Below are positions 16,260 to 24,291 of a DNA stretch of 50,559 bases, in pieces. Within the stretch, counting starts at the first letter, position 1. Each line of letters opens with the position of its first letter. The notes under the pieces were generated by a model. The model was not told where the DNA came from and made no database searches. It was given only the letters and a program-made list of their open reading frames with translations. The stretch is from Synergistaceae bacterium (GTDB taxonomy: Bacteria; Synergistota; Synergistia; Synergistales; Aminobacteriaceae), in NCBI GenBank assembly GCA_017445205.1, contig JAFSUP010000070.1:1-50559 (forward strand). The letters are read 5' to 3'. A program made the position numbers and the translations under genes.

Positions 16260-17327
16260 TTATTCCGCAGGAGCTTCGGCCGGAGCAGGCACTTCAACAG
16301 GAGCGGGAGCATTAGCCGCTGCTACGTCTTCAAGACTCTTTTGAAGGGTGCTAGCGAGTCCGTTCGTTGCGGTATCAATTCTCTTGTAAAGGTCTTTAAC
16401 TCCCTGAACGTCAAGGACATCGCTGAAGAATGAATTATCGTATTCAATGATCGTCATTCCGCCAGCTTTGAGCTTGGCCTTGTTGCTCTGGTCAATGTCT
16501 TCGAGCTTCGGGCGCATTTCCTGTAACGCTTCGGCTACAGCCTTGTCTAAGACTGCTTTGTGTTCGGGCGAGAGTGCTTTATAAATCTTGTCGTTGATGC
16601 ACATCTGGTTGCAGTAGAGAATGTGGTTGGTGCAGGCGAGGAATTTTTGAACTTCGTCAAAGTGTGCCGATGCGCAAGTGTCCGCGGCGTTCTCTTGAGC
16701 GTTGACGGTGCCGTTCTGGAGCGAAATGTAAAGCTCTGCCCACGCGAGCGGTGTCGGCTCTGCTCCGATGGCTGTCCAGAAGTCCATATGGTTTTTGTTT
16801 TCCATTGTACGAATCTGAAGGCCTTTGAAGTCGGTCAACGTTCTAATTTCTTTGTTGGCTGTTGCAAGTCTGTAAGTAGCGTTCTGCATGAAGCCAAGAA
16901 GATGAAGTCCGGCTCTCTCGTAAGCTTCAGACATTTTCTTATGGAACTCTGAATCGCCGTTGAGAACTTTATCAATCGTATCGCCGTCGTAACGAGCGAA
17001 GACCATAGGAAGGTCAAACACTGCTACTTCAGGAATGAACGAAACGACCGGCGCAGTCTGGCAGACCATGATAGCGATATAGCCTTTCTGGGCCTGTCTT
17101 AATAAGTCAGCGTCGCCGCCAAGCTCTCCGTTAGGGAAATAGTCAATGACGAGTCCGGCATTAGCGGCTTTGACTTTGTCGCGAACGAGTTCGGCGAAAA
17201 CGTTTCCGGCCGCGCCCTTCGCTGTCGTATCGGACGTAACGAGCCAAGTCTCGTCAAATTCTGACGCAGCAAAAGCGCATGATGTGAATGCTAAAACGAA
17301 AATTAACAGGGCAATAAATTTTTTCAT
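16260..17327 (-). CDS. TRAP transporter solute-binding protein (DctP type)
   Basis: Periplasmic binding protein of a TRAP transporter for an organic acid. A signal peptide (LIFVLAFTSCAFA) is followed by a mature DctP fold with the substrate-carboxylate arginine region LQIRTMENKNHMDFW and NGTVNAQENAADTC. The 355 residues include an unusual C-terminal tail of about 20 residues rich in Pro, Ala and Glu (APAPVEVPAPAEAP), likely a flexible linker. It is the last gene of the - strand operon, 21 bp after dctM, with its own TAGGAGGG Shine-Dalgarno. Confidence 0.93.
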   Translation of the reverse strand: MKKFIALLIFVLAFTSCAFAASEFDETWLVTSDTTAKGAAGNVFAELVRDKVKAANAGLVIDYFPNGELGGDADLLRQAQKGYIAIMVCQTAPVVSFIPEVAVFDLPMVFARYDGDTIDKVLNGDSEFHKKMSEAYERAGLHLLGFMQNATYRLATANKEIRTLTDFKGLQIRTMENKNHMDFWTAIGAEPTPLAWAELYISLQNGTVNAQENAADTCASAHFDEVQKFLACTNHILYCNQMCINDKIYKALSPEHKAVLDKAVAEALQEMRPKLEDIDQSNKAKLKAGGMTIIEYDNSFFSDVLDVQGVKDLYKRIDTATNGLASTLQKSLEDVAAANAPAPVEVPAPAEAPAE

Positions 17328-17348
17328 AATTAATTATTCCCTCCTAAA

Positions 17349-18638
17349 TTAACCCAAAATCCAAGTGCTTATCTCAGGAACATAGACGATAAGCGCAAGG
17401 GCAATCAAGAACGCAACGATAAACGGGAATGCTTTCTTCGCGACGGCCATAGGCTGGTCTTCGGAAATGTTTCCAGCGACGAACAAGTCAAGACCGAACG
17501 GAGGTGTAGCAAGTCCGATTGATAAGCAGCATACAAGGACAACGCCGAAGTGAACATCGTTGACGCCGAGTGCCTTAACCGCAGGAAGAAGAACAGGAGC
17601 AAGAATGATAATTGCGGGGCCTGTATCCATAATCATTCCTAAGATTAAGAAAATTACTGTGCAGACGCTCAAAACGGCTGTCGCGCTGTGGAAGTTCGCA
17701 ACGATAAATTCTTGAACCGCCGCTGTAGCGTGAGTCAATGAAAGAACACGACCGAACGCTGTAGCGAACGCAAGAACGAAAGCAAGTCCGCCGTAAGTCT
17801 TAACGGAGCTGATTAAGAACGCCGGGAGCGCGCTGAATTTGATTGAACGCTCGATGAACAAGCAAACGATGATAGCGTAGAAGACTGAAACAACAGCTGC
17901 TTCTGTCGGCGTGAAGAATCCTGAATAAATTCCGCCAAGAATGATGATCGGGCACATTAAAGCCCAGAAAGAATCCTTAAATAATTTCCAGAAGCCCTCG
18001 GAGCTGATTTCGTCAAGACGAGCTTTAATCTTTGCTTTGTCCTCGCCTTTGGTCGCGCAATAGAACACAGCGTAGAGCATTAAGAACAAGCCGATTAAAA
18101 TTCCCGGGAAAATTCCTGCTAAGAATAATTTTCCTGTCGAAACGTCCGTAGCCAATGAATAAAGTACGAACGGGATCGAAGGAGGAATGATAACGCCTAA
18201 GCCTCCCGCAACTGCGATCAAACCGGCTGCCCAAGTCTTGTCATAACCAAGTCCAACCATGAACGGAACGCACATAGCTCCGACTGCTGCTGTAGTCGCA
18301 GGGCCTGAACCAGAGATAGCTCCGTAGAACAAGCACGTTAAAACGACCGCGCAGGGAACGCCGCCCGTGAATCTTCCGACGAAATAAGCAAAGAAGTTAA
18401 ATAATTTCTTTGAAATTCCGCCTTCGGCCATGATAACGCCGCCGAGAATAAATAACGGAACGGCAAGAATCGGTGTTGAGTTCGCGCCGCTTAACGTGTT
18501 GTCGATGATCTGGGGAATAACGCCGCCGCGAGCCATCATTAAAATCGGAGCTACTGAACCTAAAATCATACTTACTCCGATTGGTATTGAAAGAATTATC
18601 GCAACAAGGAAAACTACAAAGACTAATAACGCTGCCAT
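17349..18638 (-). CDS. dctM: TRAP transporter large permease (DctM)
   Basis: The 429-residue sodium-coupled permease of the TRAP system, with about 12 membrane segments and DctM hallmarks such as GPATTAAVGAMCVPFM, PPSIPFVLYS, FTPTEAAVVSVFYA and the C-terminal TPPFGLDLFVAGNISED. It lies 3 bp after dctQ and is preceded by a good AGGGAGG. It works with the DctQ and DctP encoded on either side. Confidence 0.95.
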   Translation of the reverse strand: MAALLVFVVFLVAIILSIPIGVSMILGSVAPILMMARGGVIPQIIDNTLSGANSTPILAVPLFILGGVIMAEGGISKKLFNFFAYFVGRFTGGVPCAVVLTCLFYGAISGSGPATTAAVGAMCVPFMVGLGYDKTWAAGLIAVAGGLGVIIPPSIPFVLYSLATDVSTGKLFLAGIFPGILIGLFLMLYAVFYCATKGEDKAKIKARLDEISSEGFWKLFKDSFWALMCPIIILGGIYSGFFTPTEAAVVSVFYAIIVCLFIERSIKFSALPAFLISSVKTYGGLAFVLAFATAFGRVLSLTHATAAVQEFIVANFHSATAVLSVCTVIFLILGMIMDTGPAIIILAPVLLPAVKALGVNDVHFGVVLVCCLSIGLATPPFGLDLFVAGNISEDQPMAVAKKAFPFIVAFLIALALIVYVPEISTWILG

Positions 18639-18641
18639 AAT

Positions 18642-19214
18642 TTATTTACCTCCCTCTGCACGAAGTCCCGCTTCAGCTTCTGCTTTAGCGTCAAGTTGTG
18701 TCTGTTCGAGTGTCGTAAGCTCTCTGACGTTGAAATTCTTAAGATGAATGAAGAACATCTGAACCGCTCTCAACGTTCCAAGCGCAAAACCGAACATAGC
18801 GACGGCATACAGCCACCACATAGGCCAGCCCATAGCGGGCGAAGTTTCGGCTTTCGCTCCTGCGAGCATAGTACCGGCTGACCAGTTAAGGCACTCGATT
18901 GAATGATAAGCAAGCAGAGCCATGCAAACCGCGACAATGACATCGACGCAAAGATTAACAACCTTGCGCAATGACTGCGGGAAGAGGTCAAGGACAACGC
19001 TAACTCTTAACATGTTTGCTTTTCTGATTGTGTAAGGCAACGAGATAAACACGCTCATAATCCACATAAAGCGCGAAAATTCTTCAGCCCATGTTAAAGA
19101 CTGAATGAAGGGAATTTTACGTACAACGACCTGAAGCATCATAACGCACGCTATCAGAATTAAAAATATGACCATAAGCACTTCTTCAAAATGCTCATCA
19201 AGCCATTTGAACAT
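18642..19214 (-). CDS. dctQ: TRAP transporter small permease (DctQ)
   Basis: The 190-residue small subunit with four membrane segments. The family pattern SLTWAEEFSRFMWIMSVFISLPYTIRKA is clear (split: SLTWAEEFSRFMW then a membrane segment). The last 30 residues are a charged cytoplasmic tail. GGGAGG precedes the ATG. The gap of about 100 bp to the lyase gene upstream holds an inverted heptamer-repeat hairpin. Confidence 0.92.
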   Translation of the reverse strand: MFKWLDEHFEEVLMVIFLILIACVMMLQVVVRKIPFIQSLTWAEEFSRFMWIMSVFISLPYTIRKANMLRVSVVLDLFPQSLRKVVNLCVDVIVAVCMALLAYHSIECLNWSAGTMLAGAKAETSPAMGWPMWWLYAVAMFGFALGTLRAVQMFFIHLKNFNVRELTTLEQTQLDAKAEAEAGLRAEGGK

Positions 19215-19239
19215 TAAAAAACCTCCCTTATAAATTTAA

Positions 19240-19313
19240 TTAGGAAGTAGGAGTTAGGAGTTAGGAAGTAAAGAAACAGTTCCTACTTCCTACTTTCTAC
19301 TTCCTACTTGCTT
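19240..19313. repeat. Heptamer repeat, copy 2 (inverted pair, hairpin)
   Basis: Four to five + strand units (TTAGGAA, GTAGGAG, TTAGGAG, TTAGGAA, GTAAAGA) face four inverted units (GTAGGAA-type on the - strand), so the whole can fold into a long stem-loop. It starts a few bases after the stop of the lyase gene (- strand), which is followed by the same GCAAGTAGGAA seen in copy 1. Confidence 0.85.
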
Positions 19314-19316
19314 TTT

Positions 19317-20258
19317 CTATTCTGCTTGTGAAGCTATTAAATCCTTTGAACGTCCGGCACGTAAAACATAACTGTCCATGCCGTGCCCTAAAATTTCGCT
19401 GACTTTGCGCGATAATGCCATGACTTTGAGAACGTCAACGCCCGTTTCGATTCCCATTTCGTCAAGCATGTTGATAACGTCTTCGCTTGAAACGTTGCCC
19501 GCCGCTCCGGGGACGAAAGGACAGCCGCCGAGTCCGCCGAATGAAGCGTCAAATTGAGTCATTCCTGCCTGCATAGCCGCGAGAATGTTCGCAACCGCCG
19601 CGCCGCGAGTGTTATGGAAGTGAAGCCACCATGAAGCCTGCGGATATTTTTCGCGAACGTGTTTGCAAAGCTCAAAAACTTGATTCGGAACAGCTTGGCC
19701 CGAAGCGTCAGAAAGCGAGATTTCATTAATTCCGACTTTCAAGTAAGCTTCGATTATTGCGTCAACGTCTTCAACGGGCGTGCGGCCTTCCCACGGTGAA
19801 GCAAACGGCATTGAGATTGAGCCGGATATAGCGATGTTGTTCTTGTTTGCCATTTCGACACAATCGGCAAATCCTGCGACGCTCTCTTCGGGGGTGCGAT
19901 TCAAATTTTTAAGATTGTGCATACGGCTTGCGGAGACGTTCAATTTAACTTTCTTGCAGCCGCAGTCAATAGCTCTCTGAACTCCACGAACATTTGGAAT
20001 TAAAGCACGAAGCTCAACGCCTTCGGGGACTTCGCCGATCTGCTTAAATAATTCGTCGGTGTCAGCCATCTGCGGAACTTTCTTCGGGTGCATGAACGAG
20101 CCGACTTCGATAACAGGATAGCCAGCGTCGATAATGCCGCGAAGAAGTTCTAATTTCTGCTCCGTCGTCGGGATTGTTTTTTCGTTCTGAAGACCATCAC
20201 GAAGACCGACTTCACAGATTTTTACTTTTTTTGAATAAAAATTCGGTATGTTCTTCAT
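19317..20258 (-). CDS. Hydroxymethylglutaryl-CoA lyase-family aldolase
   Basis: A 313-residue HMGL-like TIM-barrel lyase. Seen directly: EVGLRDGLQNE with the catalytic Arg20/Asp21, SFMHPKKVPQMAD, the metal site LHFHNTRG (about 204-211) and the cysteine loop GGLGGCPFVPGAAGN (about 233-247). True HMG-CoA lyases make acetoacetate and acetyl-CoA; paralogues cleave other 3-hydroxy-3-methyl acyl-CoAs. No leucine-degradation genes are nearby. The neighbours (shikimate-dehydrogenase-like, TIM-barrel isomerase-like, TRAP transporter) suggest a role in breaking down an imported acid, with unknown substrate. Confidence 0.88.
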   Translation of the reverse strand: MKNIPNFYSKKVKICEVGLRDGLQNEKTIPTTEQKLELLRGIIDAGYPVIEVGSFMHPKKVPQMADTDELFKQIGEVPEGVELRALIPNVRGVQRAIDCGCKKVKLNVSASRMHNLKNLNRTPEESVAGFADCVEMANKNNIAISGSISMPFASPWEGRTPVEDVDAIIEAYLKVGINEISLSDASGQAVPNQVFELCKHVREKYPQASWWLHFHNTRGAAVANILAAMQAGMTQFDASFGGLGGCPFVPGAAGNVSSEDVINMLDEMGIETGVDVLKVMALSRKVSEILGHGMDSYVLRAGRSKDLIASQAE

Positions 20259-20260
20259 TA

Positions 20261-21109
20261 TTAATAGATTCCGTTCGCCGCGAAATATTTCTTTGCAACG
20301 TCAAGGCACTGTTTAGCGTGTCCAGCAACGCCGCGCTCTTTGATTTCTTTCAAGTTCGGAAGTTCGATTGAAAGCGGGATTTCGGGCATAGCTTTGACCA
20401 TGTCGGCGATCTTTACATTGCCTTCGCCGGGATAGAAACGAGCTTCGCGAGCTGTGTAGAGCATAAGATCGTCTTTGATGTTGTCAAGAACTGTGTCGTT
20501 GCACTCTGCTCCCGCAGGGGCTGGGCCGTCGCAAAGGTGAATGAAGTTAAAATATTTGCGCGGTGTTCTTGCAAGCTCGGAGCCTGTTACGCCTGCGCGG
20601 CCTGCGTGAAGAGTATCGACCATTACGAAGACGTTATCGCGGCCAAGGTCATCAACGAGCGTGATGTCTTCCTGAAGATTTCTAACGCCTGCCCACGGTA
20701 AGAACTCAATATTGAACTTTAAGCCGAACTCTTTGGCCATGTCTGCAACTTTCCCGGCTGTATCAGTGTACCAAGCGCGGTCGCGTGTCCAAACGCTTCC
20801 GAGGACGTCAGTAGCGCCAAGTTTCGCGGCTGCTTCAAAGGCGGGTTTGTATTCGTTGATGTCAAGGTCTTTGCGAATTCTTGCAAGCTCGATGTCCATG
20901 AGGGGCATATCGTATTCTTTGAGAGCTTTTTTAATCGCGTCGAAGAGTTCTGGGTCTTTCTGCGGAAGGAACTCAGGTTCGCCGGGAAGGTGCATTGGGA
21001 TTGTGCGAAGGCTCACGAAGTCATAGCCAGCTTCTTTAGCGATTTTAATTTGATCCATGGGATTTACGCCCGGGATTGTGAGATACGCGAGTGAAAATTT
21101 ACGTGCCAT
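20261..21109 (-). CDS. Sugar phosphate isomerase/epimerase-type TIM-barrel protein
   Basis: A 282-residue member of the xylose-isomerase-like (AP endonuclease 2) TIM-barrel superfamily. Metal ligands are likely Glu in FNIEFLPW, Asp/His in MVDTLHAGRAG, His in FIHLCDGPAPAG and Glu in LSIELPN. The superfamily includes inosose dehydratase, hydroxypyruvate isomerase and 3-dehydroshikimate dehydratase. Because a shikimate-dehydrogenase-like gene is directly upstream, the dehydratase option is attractive, but the sequence alone does not decide it. Strong GGGAG ribosome-binding site; 2 bp before the lyase gene. Confidence 0.85.
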   Translation of the reverse strand: MARKFSLAYLTIPGVNPMDQIKIAKEAGYDFVSLRTIPMHLPGEPEFLPQKDPELFDAIKKALKEYDMPLMDIELARIRKDLDINEYKPAFEAAAKLGATDVLGSVWTRDRAWYTDTAGKVADMAKEFGLKFNIEFLPWAGVRNLQEDITLVDDLGRDNVFVMVDTLHAGRAGVTGSELARTPRKYFNFIHLCDGPAPAGAECNDTVLDNIKDDLMLYTAREARFYPGEGNVKIADMVKAMPEIPLSIELPNLKEIKERGVAGHAKQCLDVAKKYFAANGIY

Positions 21110-21126
21110 TATGTTTTACTCCCTTC

Positions 21127-21189
21127 TACATTTAAGTTAGGAGTTGAAATAAAATCACTCCTCATTCCTCATTCCTCACTCCTCACTAT
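21127..21189. repeat. Heptamer repeat, copy 3
   Basis: On the - strand: GTGAGGA, GTGAGGA, ATGAGGA, ATGAGGA, GTGA, starting about 7 bases after the stop of the shikimate-dehydrogenase-like gene. A TTAGGAGTT on the + strand gives a partial inverted arm. Confidence 0.8.
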
Positions 21190-21193
21190 ATTT

Positions 21194-22081
21194 TTACTTC
21201 TTTTCTGCCGCGGCTTTTTCAGCCAAAATTGTCATCAATGTTTCGCGCATTACATCAAGCGGAACAGCTTTGCCGCCTGTCCAGAGCTGAATCTGACGAA
21301 GTCCCTGATACAGCGACATGCCGAGACCGTTAATCGTTGTGCAGCCGACTTCTTTAGCTTCTTTCAAGAAACGAGTTTCGGCCGGGTTATACGTAGCATC
21401 GAAGCAAACGTGTTTCGGGTTAAGGAAGCTCTTGTCAACGCAGGTATATTCTTCTTTGCCTTTCATGCCGAGGCCGGAGAGATTCAAAATTACGTCGGTC
21501 TCGTCGAGAGCTTTTTTGATTCCGGCTTCGTCAGCGGCTCTTACAGGGACGCAAACGCCGGGATAGAACTTGTTAATTTCTTCGCTGAGGGTCTCGCATT
21601 TTTCTGAACGTGAGGAAATGAAAATTTTCTTTGCGCCTTCTTCAGCGAGTTCGAGGCATACTGAACGGCCAGTGCCGCCAGCACCGAATGAGAACATTAC
21701 GTGGTCTTTAATCGGAATGTTGTGCTCTTTGATGTCTCTTAATGCGCCATAGCCGTCAGTGTTGTAGCCGACGAGTTTGCCCGCTTCGGTCTTAACGACG
21801 GTGTTTGAAGAACCGATTTTTTTGCAAAGAGGATCAAAGTCATCAAGATACTGCATGACGTTTTCTTTGTTGGGTTTCGTAACTGCGCAGCCTAAGAATG
21901 TGGGCATGTAGCGAATCCCGTCGATGATTTCTTTCAAGTGAGTGCTGTCTGCTTCACAGTAACAATAAACCATGTTAAAACCTGCCGCCTGATAAGCCGC
22001 ATTCTGCATACGAGCTGCGAATGACTGACCAAGAGGCGTGCCTATGAGTGCGATAAGTCTGCTGTTAATATCAATCTGCAT
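21194..22081 (-). CDS. Shikimate/quinate 5-dehydrogenase family protein
   Basis: A 295-residue AroE-family oxidoreductase. Catalytic residues are in VTKPNKE (Lys72) and NTDG (Asp109); the nucleotide site is FGAGGTGRS (about 132-140) followed by SSRS, and the C-terminus has GMSLYQGLRQIQLWTG. I chose ATG 22081 because CAGGAG lies 11 bp upstream; a start seven codons earlier would overlap that site. AroE works in aromatic biosynthesis, but here it leads a catabolic TRAP operon with a dehydratase-like TIM barrel, so a catabolic quinate/shikimate role is more likely. It is the first gene after a good promoter. Confidence 0.88.
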   Translation of the reverse strand: MQIDINSRLIALIGTPLGQSFAARMQNAAYQAAGFNMVYCYCEADSTHLKEIIDGIRYMPTFLGCAVTKPNKENVMQYLDDFDPLCKKIGSSNTVVKTEAGKLVGYNTDGYGALRDIKEHNIPIKDHVMFSFGAGGTGRSVCLELAEEGAKKIFISSRSEKCETLSEEINKFYPGVCVPVRAADEAGIKKALDETDVILNLSGLGMKGKEEYTCVDKSFLNPKHVCFDATYNPAETRFLKEAKEVGCTTINGLGMSLYQGLRQIQLWTGGKAVPLDVMRETLMTILAEKAAAEKK

Positions 22082-22146
22082 CTTATTAAACGCTCCTGAC
22101 ATATAAAATTTTGGTGAATATTTTTGAAAAATTGTACGGTGAGATA

Positions 22147-22175
22147 ATTTTATTAGTTTGAAGTTATCATTGCAA
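22147..22175 (-). promoter_or_regulatory. Promoter of the shikimate-dehydrogenase-like/TRAP operon
   Basis: On the - strand: TTGCAA, 17-bp spacer, TAAAAT, about 65 bp upstream of the start. It would drive the six-gene operon that ends at the terminator near 16.2 kb. Confidence 0.6.
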
Positions 22176-22214
22176 GAATATTTTTACTGACATTAACAAT
22201 AAAAAAATAAAAAA

Positions 22215-22628
22215 TTAAATTTTTTCTGCGATGTCTTTCACGGTTATGTTTTTCAATTTATTCTCGAAAACGTTTTGAATCTCTGAAAGGCTATCATCTA
22301 GAGCGAAATGAATATTTTTTCCGACCGGGCAATCTGGATTCGGATTCTCATGAAAATGAAACAAACTCCCGTTCACGCAGTCGACAGCGTTATAAACATC
22401 GTAAAGCGTAATTTCTTCGAGTGATTTTGCGAGTTTCATGCCGCCGCGGCCCCGAGTGATATTAATCATGCCTGCGGCCTTGAGTTTTAAAATTATTTGC
22501 CGAATTATGACCGGATTAACTTGAACGCTTGACGCTAAAAAATCGCTCGTAATTAAATATTTTTCATAAAAATAATCTATGCACGTGAGTATATGAATAG
22601 CGATTGTGAAACGGCTCGAAATTTGAAT
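22215..22628 (-). CDS. Rrf2-family transcriptional regulator with ATT start
   Basis: A 137-residue Rrf2 winged-helix regulator, closest by eye to the YwnA group (motif CPVGKNI). Read from ATT at 22628 it begins (M)QISSRFTIAIHIL, which fits Rrf2 N-termini exactly, followed by the recognition helix region VNPVIIRQIILKLKAAGMINITRGRGG. A near-perfect AAGGAGGTG lies 9 bp before the ATT. The frame has a stop two codons upstream and no ATG, GTG or TTG until residue 54, which would cut off the DNA-binding domain. Cys84 and Cys100 are present, but the three-cysteine iron-sulfur pattern of IscR is not. It is probably co-transcribed with the two genes upstream. Confidence 0.82.
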   Translation of the reverse strand: MQISSRFTIAIHILTCIDYFYEKYLITSDFLASSVQVNPVIIRQIILKLKAAGMINITRGRGGMKLAKSLEEITLYDVYNAVDCVNGSLFHFHENPNPDCPVGKNIHFALDDSLSEIQNVFENKLKNITVKDIAEKI

Positions 22629-22635
22629 TTTATTT

Positions 22636-22644
22636 CACCTCCTT
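22636..22644 (-). promoter_or_regulatory. Ribosome-binding site that defines the ATT start
   Basis: AAGGAGGTG on the - strand, 7-9 bp before ATT 22628; it has no other start codon at usable distance except a GTG that runs into a stop after one codon. Confidence 0.75.
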
Positions 22645-22693
22645 CAATTTAATTTTTAATTTACAAATTATAAAACAGGAGCAAGGGAAAAAC

Positions 22694-22722
22694 ATTCCTC
22701 ACTCCTAATTCCTAACTTCTAA
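22694..22722. repeat. Heptamer repeat, copy 4
   Basis: On the - strand: AATTAGA, AGTTAGG, AATTAGG, AGTGAGG, beginning directly at the stop codon of the MBL-like gene. Confidence 0.75.
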
Positions 22723-23564
22723 TTAAATAACGCGTTCGCGCTCATTTCGAGATACGCATCGACGGCATAATCCGGGAAAGCTGCTTTGACAGCGTTGATA
22801 AATTCTTCTTTGTCTTTTGATGATTTCGCAAGCTCAAGAACTTTTTCAAGATATTCAATTTTTTCAGCGACTGCCTTTTGACCGTCGGGAGCGGCATGGC
22901 TCGTTAAAATCATAGTATAGCCCTTGGCCTGATAGTTTTTGAGGTCAGCAATTTCCGCTTCGATATAAGGCACTGCCGGCAAAATATTATGAGTTTTCGC
23001 GCCCATCATATGACGATAAATCGCATTAATAGCCGGGATTTCTATATCATAGTCTTCGCCGTCGGACGAATGTAAAATTTTAAACTCAACACCGGCAAGT
23101 TTGAGAGTATCGCCCTCGTTGATGATTTCAGCCGATTCAGGTAAATCGTCAGCAACTTTATCGCCAAGTGCCTGAATGAAACTTTGTGTTAAATTCCAGA
23201 CGCCGCCGTTCTCTTGCCAACTCTTCAAGGCGTTCTCGGTCGCATAAATTTTTACGTCGCCATATGATTTATAACCGTTCGGGTGATAAGAGAGTAGAGC
23301 TGCGACTAACGGTTTGTCAAGCGACTTAATATAATCGCTCAAAGCCTGAACGTTCTCTTTGTAAGCTGTGCTTTCGATTAACACGAGTCCTTCGGGAGTT
23401 TCGACGACGTAGCAATGATCGTTCATGTTGTCGCCTGTTGAATAAGCGTGAAGCTTGATGTCGTCGAAGTTATAAACGTTCATGTTACCGACGCTGATTG
23501 AATTTGCTGCTGCAGCTGACGCTAATAAAGCCGCGAATGATAATGCGAGAAAAATTTTTTTCAT
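22719..23564 (-). CDS. Exported MBL-fold protein with degenerate metal site
   Basis: A 281-residue protein with a signal peptide (LALSFAALLASAAA) and a metallo-beta-lactamase fold: DHCYVVETPEGLVLIEST is the typical early strand pair. The HxHxDH motif is replaced by SYHPNGYKSYGD, so at most one histidine is kept, and the later HMMGAKTHN and LTSHAAPDG are only partly metal-like. It is likely a non-canonical or non-hydrolytic member, exported to the periplasm. It lies between the YwnB-like gene (6 bp upstream) and the Rrf2 gene, so it is probably under the same redox or stress control. Confidence 0.72.
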   Translation of the reverse strand: MKKIFLALSFAALLASAAAANSISVGNMNVYNFDDIKLHAYSTGDNMNDHCYVVETPEGLVLIESTAYKENVQALSDYIKSLDKPLVAALLSYHPNGYKSYGDVKIYATENALKSWQENGGVWNLTQSFIQALGDKVADDLPESAEIINEGDTLKLAGVEFKILHSSDGEDYDIEIPAINAIYRHMMGAKTHNILPAVPYIEAEIADLKNYQAKGYTMILTSHAAPDGQKAVAEKIEYLEKVLELAKSSKDKEEFINAVKAAFPDYAVDAYLEMSANALFN

Positions 23565-23570
23565 GATTAA

Positions 23571-24200
23571 TTACTCCTTTACTAAACTGATTCTTTGTTT
23601 AATGTGATTGCCCTTTGTTGCCTCGTCGATCATAGCGATCGCGTAGTCCGCGTAGCTGATAACGCTTTCGCCTTTTGAATTCAATTTCAATTCTTCGCCC
23701 GCAAGAATATATTTTCCTGTTCGCGCTCCGTCAGCCTGAAAATCTCCGGCCGGACTTACGAACGTCCATTTAACATCGTCGCGCTTACGAAGTTCATCAA
23801 GTGCTTTGCTCTGCGCCGTTGCGAGAGGGACAAACTCTTTAGGAAAGTCCGGAGTTTGAAATAATTGCATCGTGTGTTCAGGATTAACGTAAAGGCTTCC
23901 TGCTCCGCCGACGACTAATAATCTTGTATCAGTTCCCGAGAGAGCGTCGCACAAAACTTTTAATGACGCGCTGTGTAACGGAAGTGTTTCGGGAGTCCAA
24001 GCTCCGAATGCGTCAATGACAACATCAAAGCCCTTCAAGTCTTCGGCTTTAAGTTCGAGAATGTCTTTTTTGAGAGTCTTCGGGGCTTTCGTTTTGTTTT
24101 CGCCTCTTACGACCGCCGTAACGTCGAGACCGCGATTAACGGCTTCTTCGGTGATTAATTTTCCTGCCTTGCCATTTGCACATACAACTGCGATTTTCAT
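23571..24200 (-). CDS. NAD(P)-binding oxidoreductase, YwnB/NmrA-like
   Basis: A 209-residue Rossmann-fold protein (KIAVVCANGKAGKLITEEAVNRG at the start, split here as KIAVVCANGKAG and following helix). It resembles the atypical SDR group of B. subtilis YwnB, which reads NAD(P)H or flavin state. ATG 24200 has AAAGGA 10 bp upstream; a TTG two codons earlier is too close to the site. The pair YwnB-like plus YwnA-like Rrf2 is known from B. subtilis, where the genes are neighbours, so conserved context supports both calls. Confidence 0.8.
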   Translation of the reverse strand: MKIAVVCANGKAGKLITEEAVNRGLDVTAVVRGENKTKAPKTLKKDILELKAEDLKGFDVVIDAFGAWTPETLPLHSASLKVLCDALSGTDTRLLVVGGAGSLYVNPEHTMQLFQTPDFPKEFVPLATAQSKALDELRKRDDVKWTFVSPAGDFQADGARTGKYILAGEELKLNSKGESVISYADYAIAMIDEATKGNHIKQRISLVKE

Positions 24201-24249
24201 TTTCAATTTTTCCTTTCTGTAATAATTTTTATTACAACGCTAAAAATTT

Positions 24250-24285
24250 TATAATGGCGTTATTGTTATGTCAAGTGTTACAATT
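24250..24285 (+). promoter_or_regulatory. Promoter region of mpg with little or no leader
   Basis: TATAAT at 24250-24255 and TGTTACAAT ending at 24285. The second places the transcript start about at ATG 24292, so a leaderless message is possible; no Shine-Dalgarno is seen before any of the possible starts. Confidence 0.4.
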
Positions 24286-24291
24286 CTCTAC

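Noticed and set aside
22215-22469. An 84-residue Rrf2 fragment starting at an internal ATG (truncated pseudogene)
   Set aside because: The frame continues 53 codons upstream with a perfect Rrf2 N-terminus and a strong ribosome-binding site at an ATT; the full-length reading explains the DNA better.
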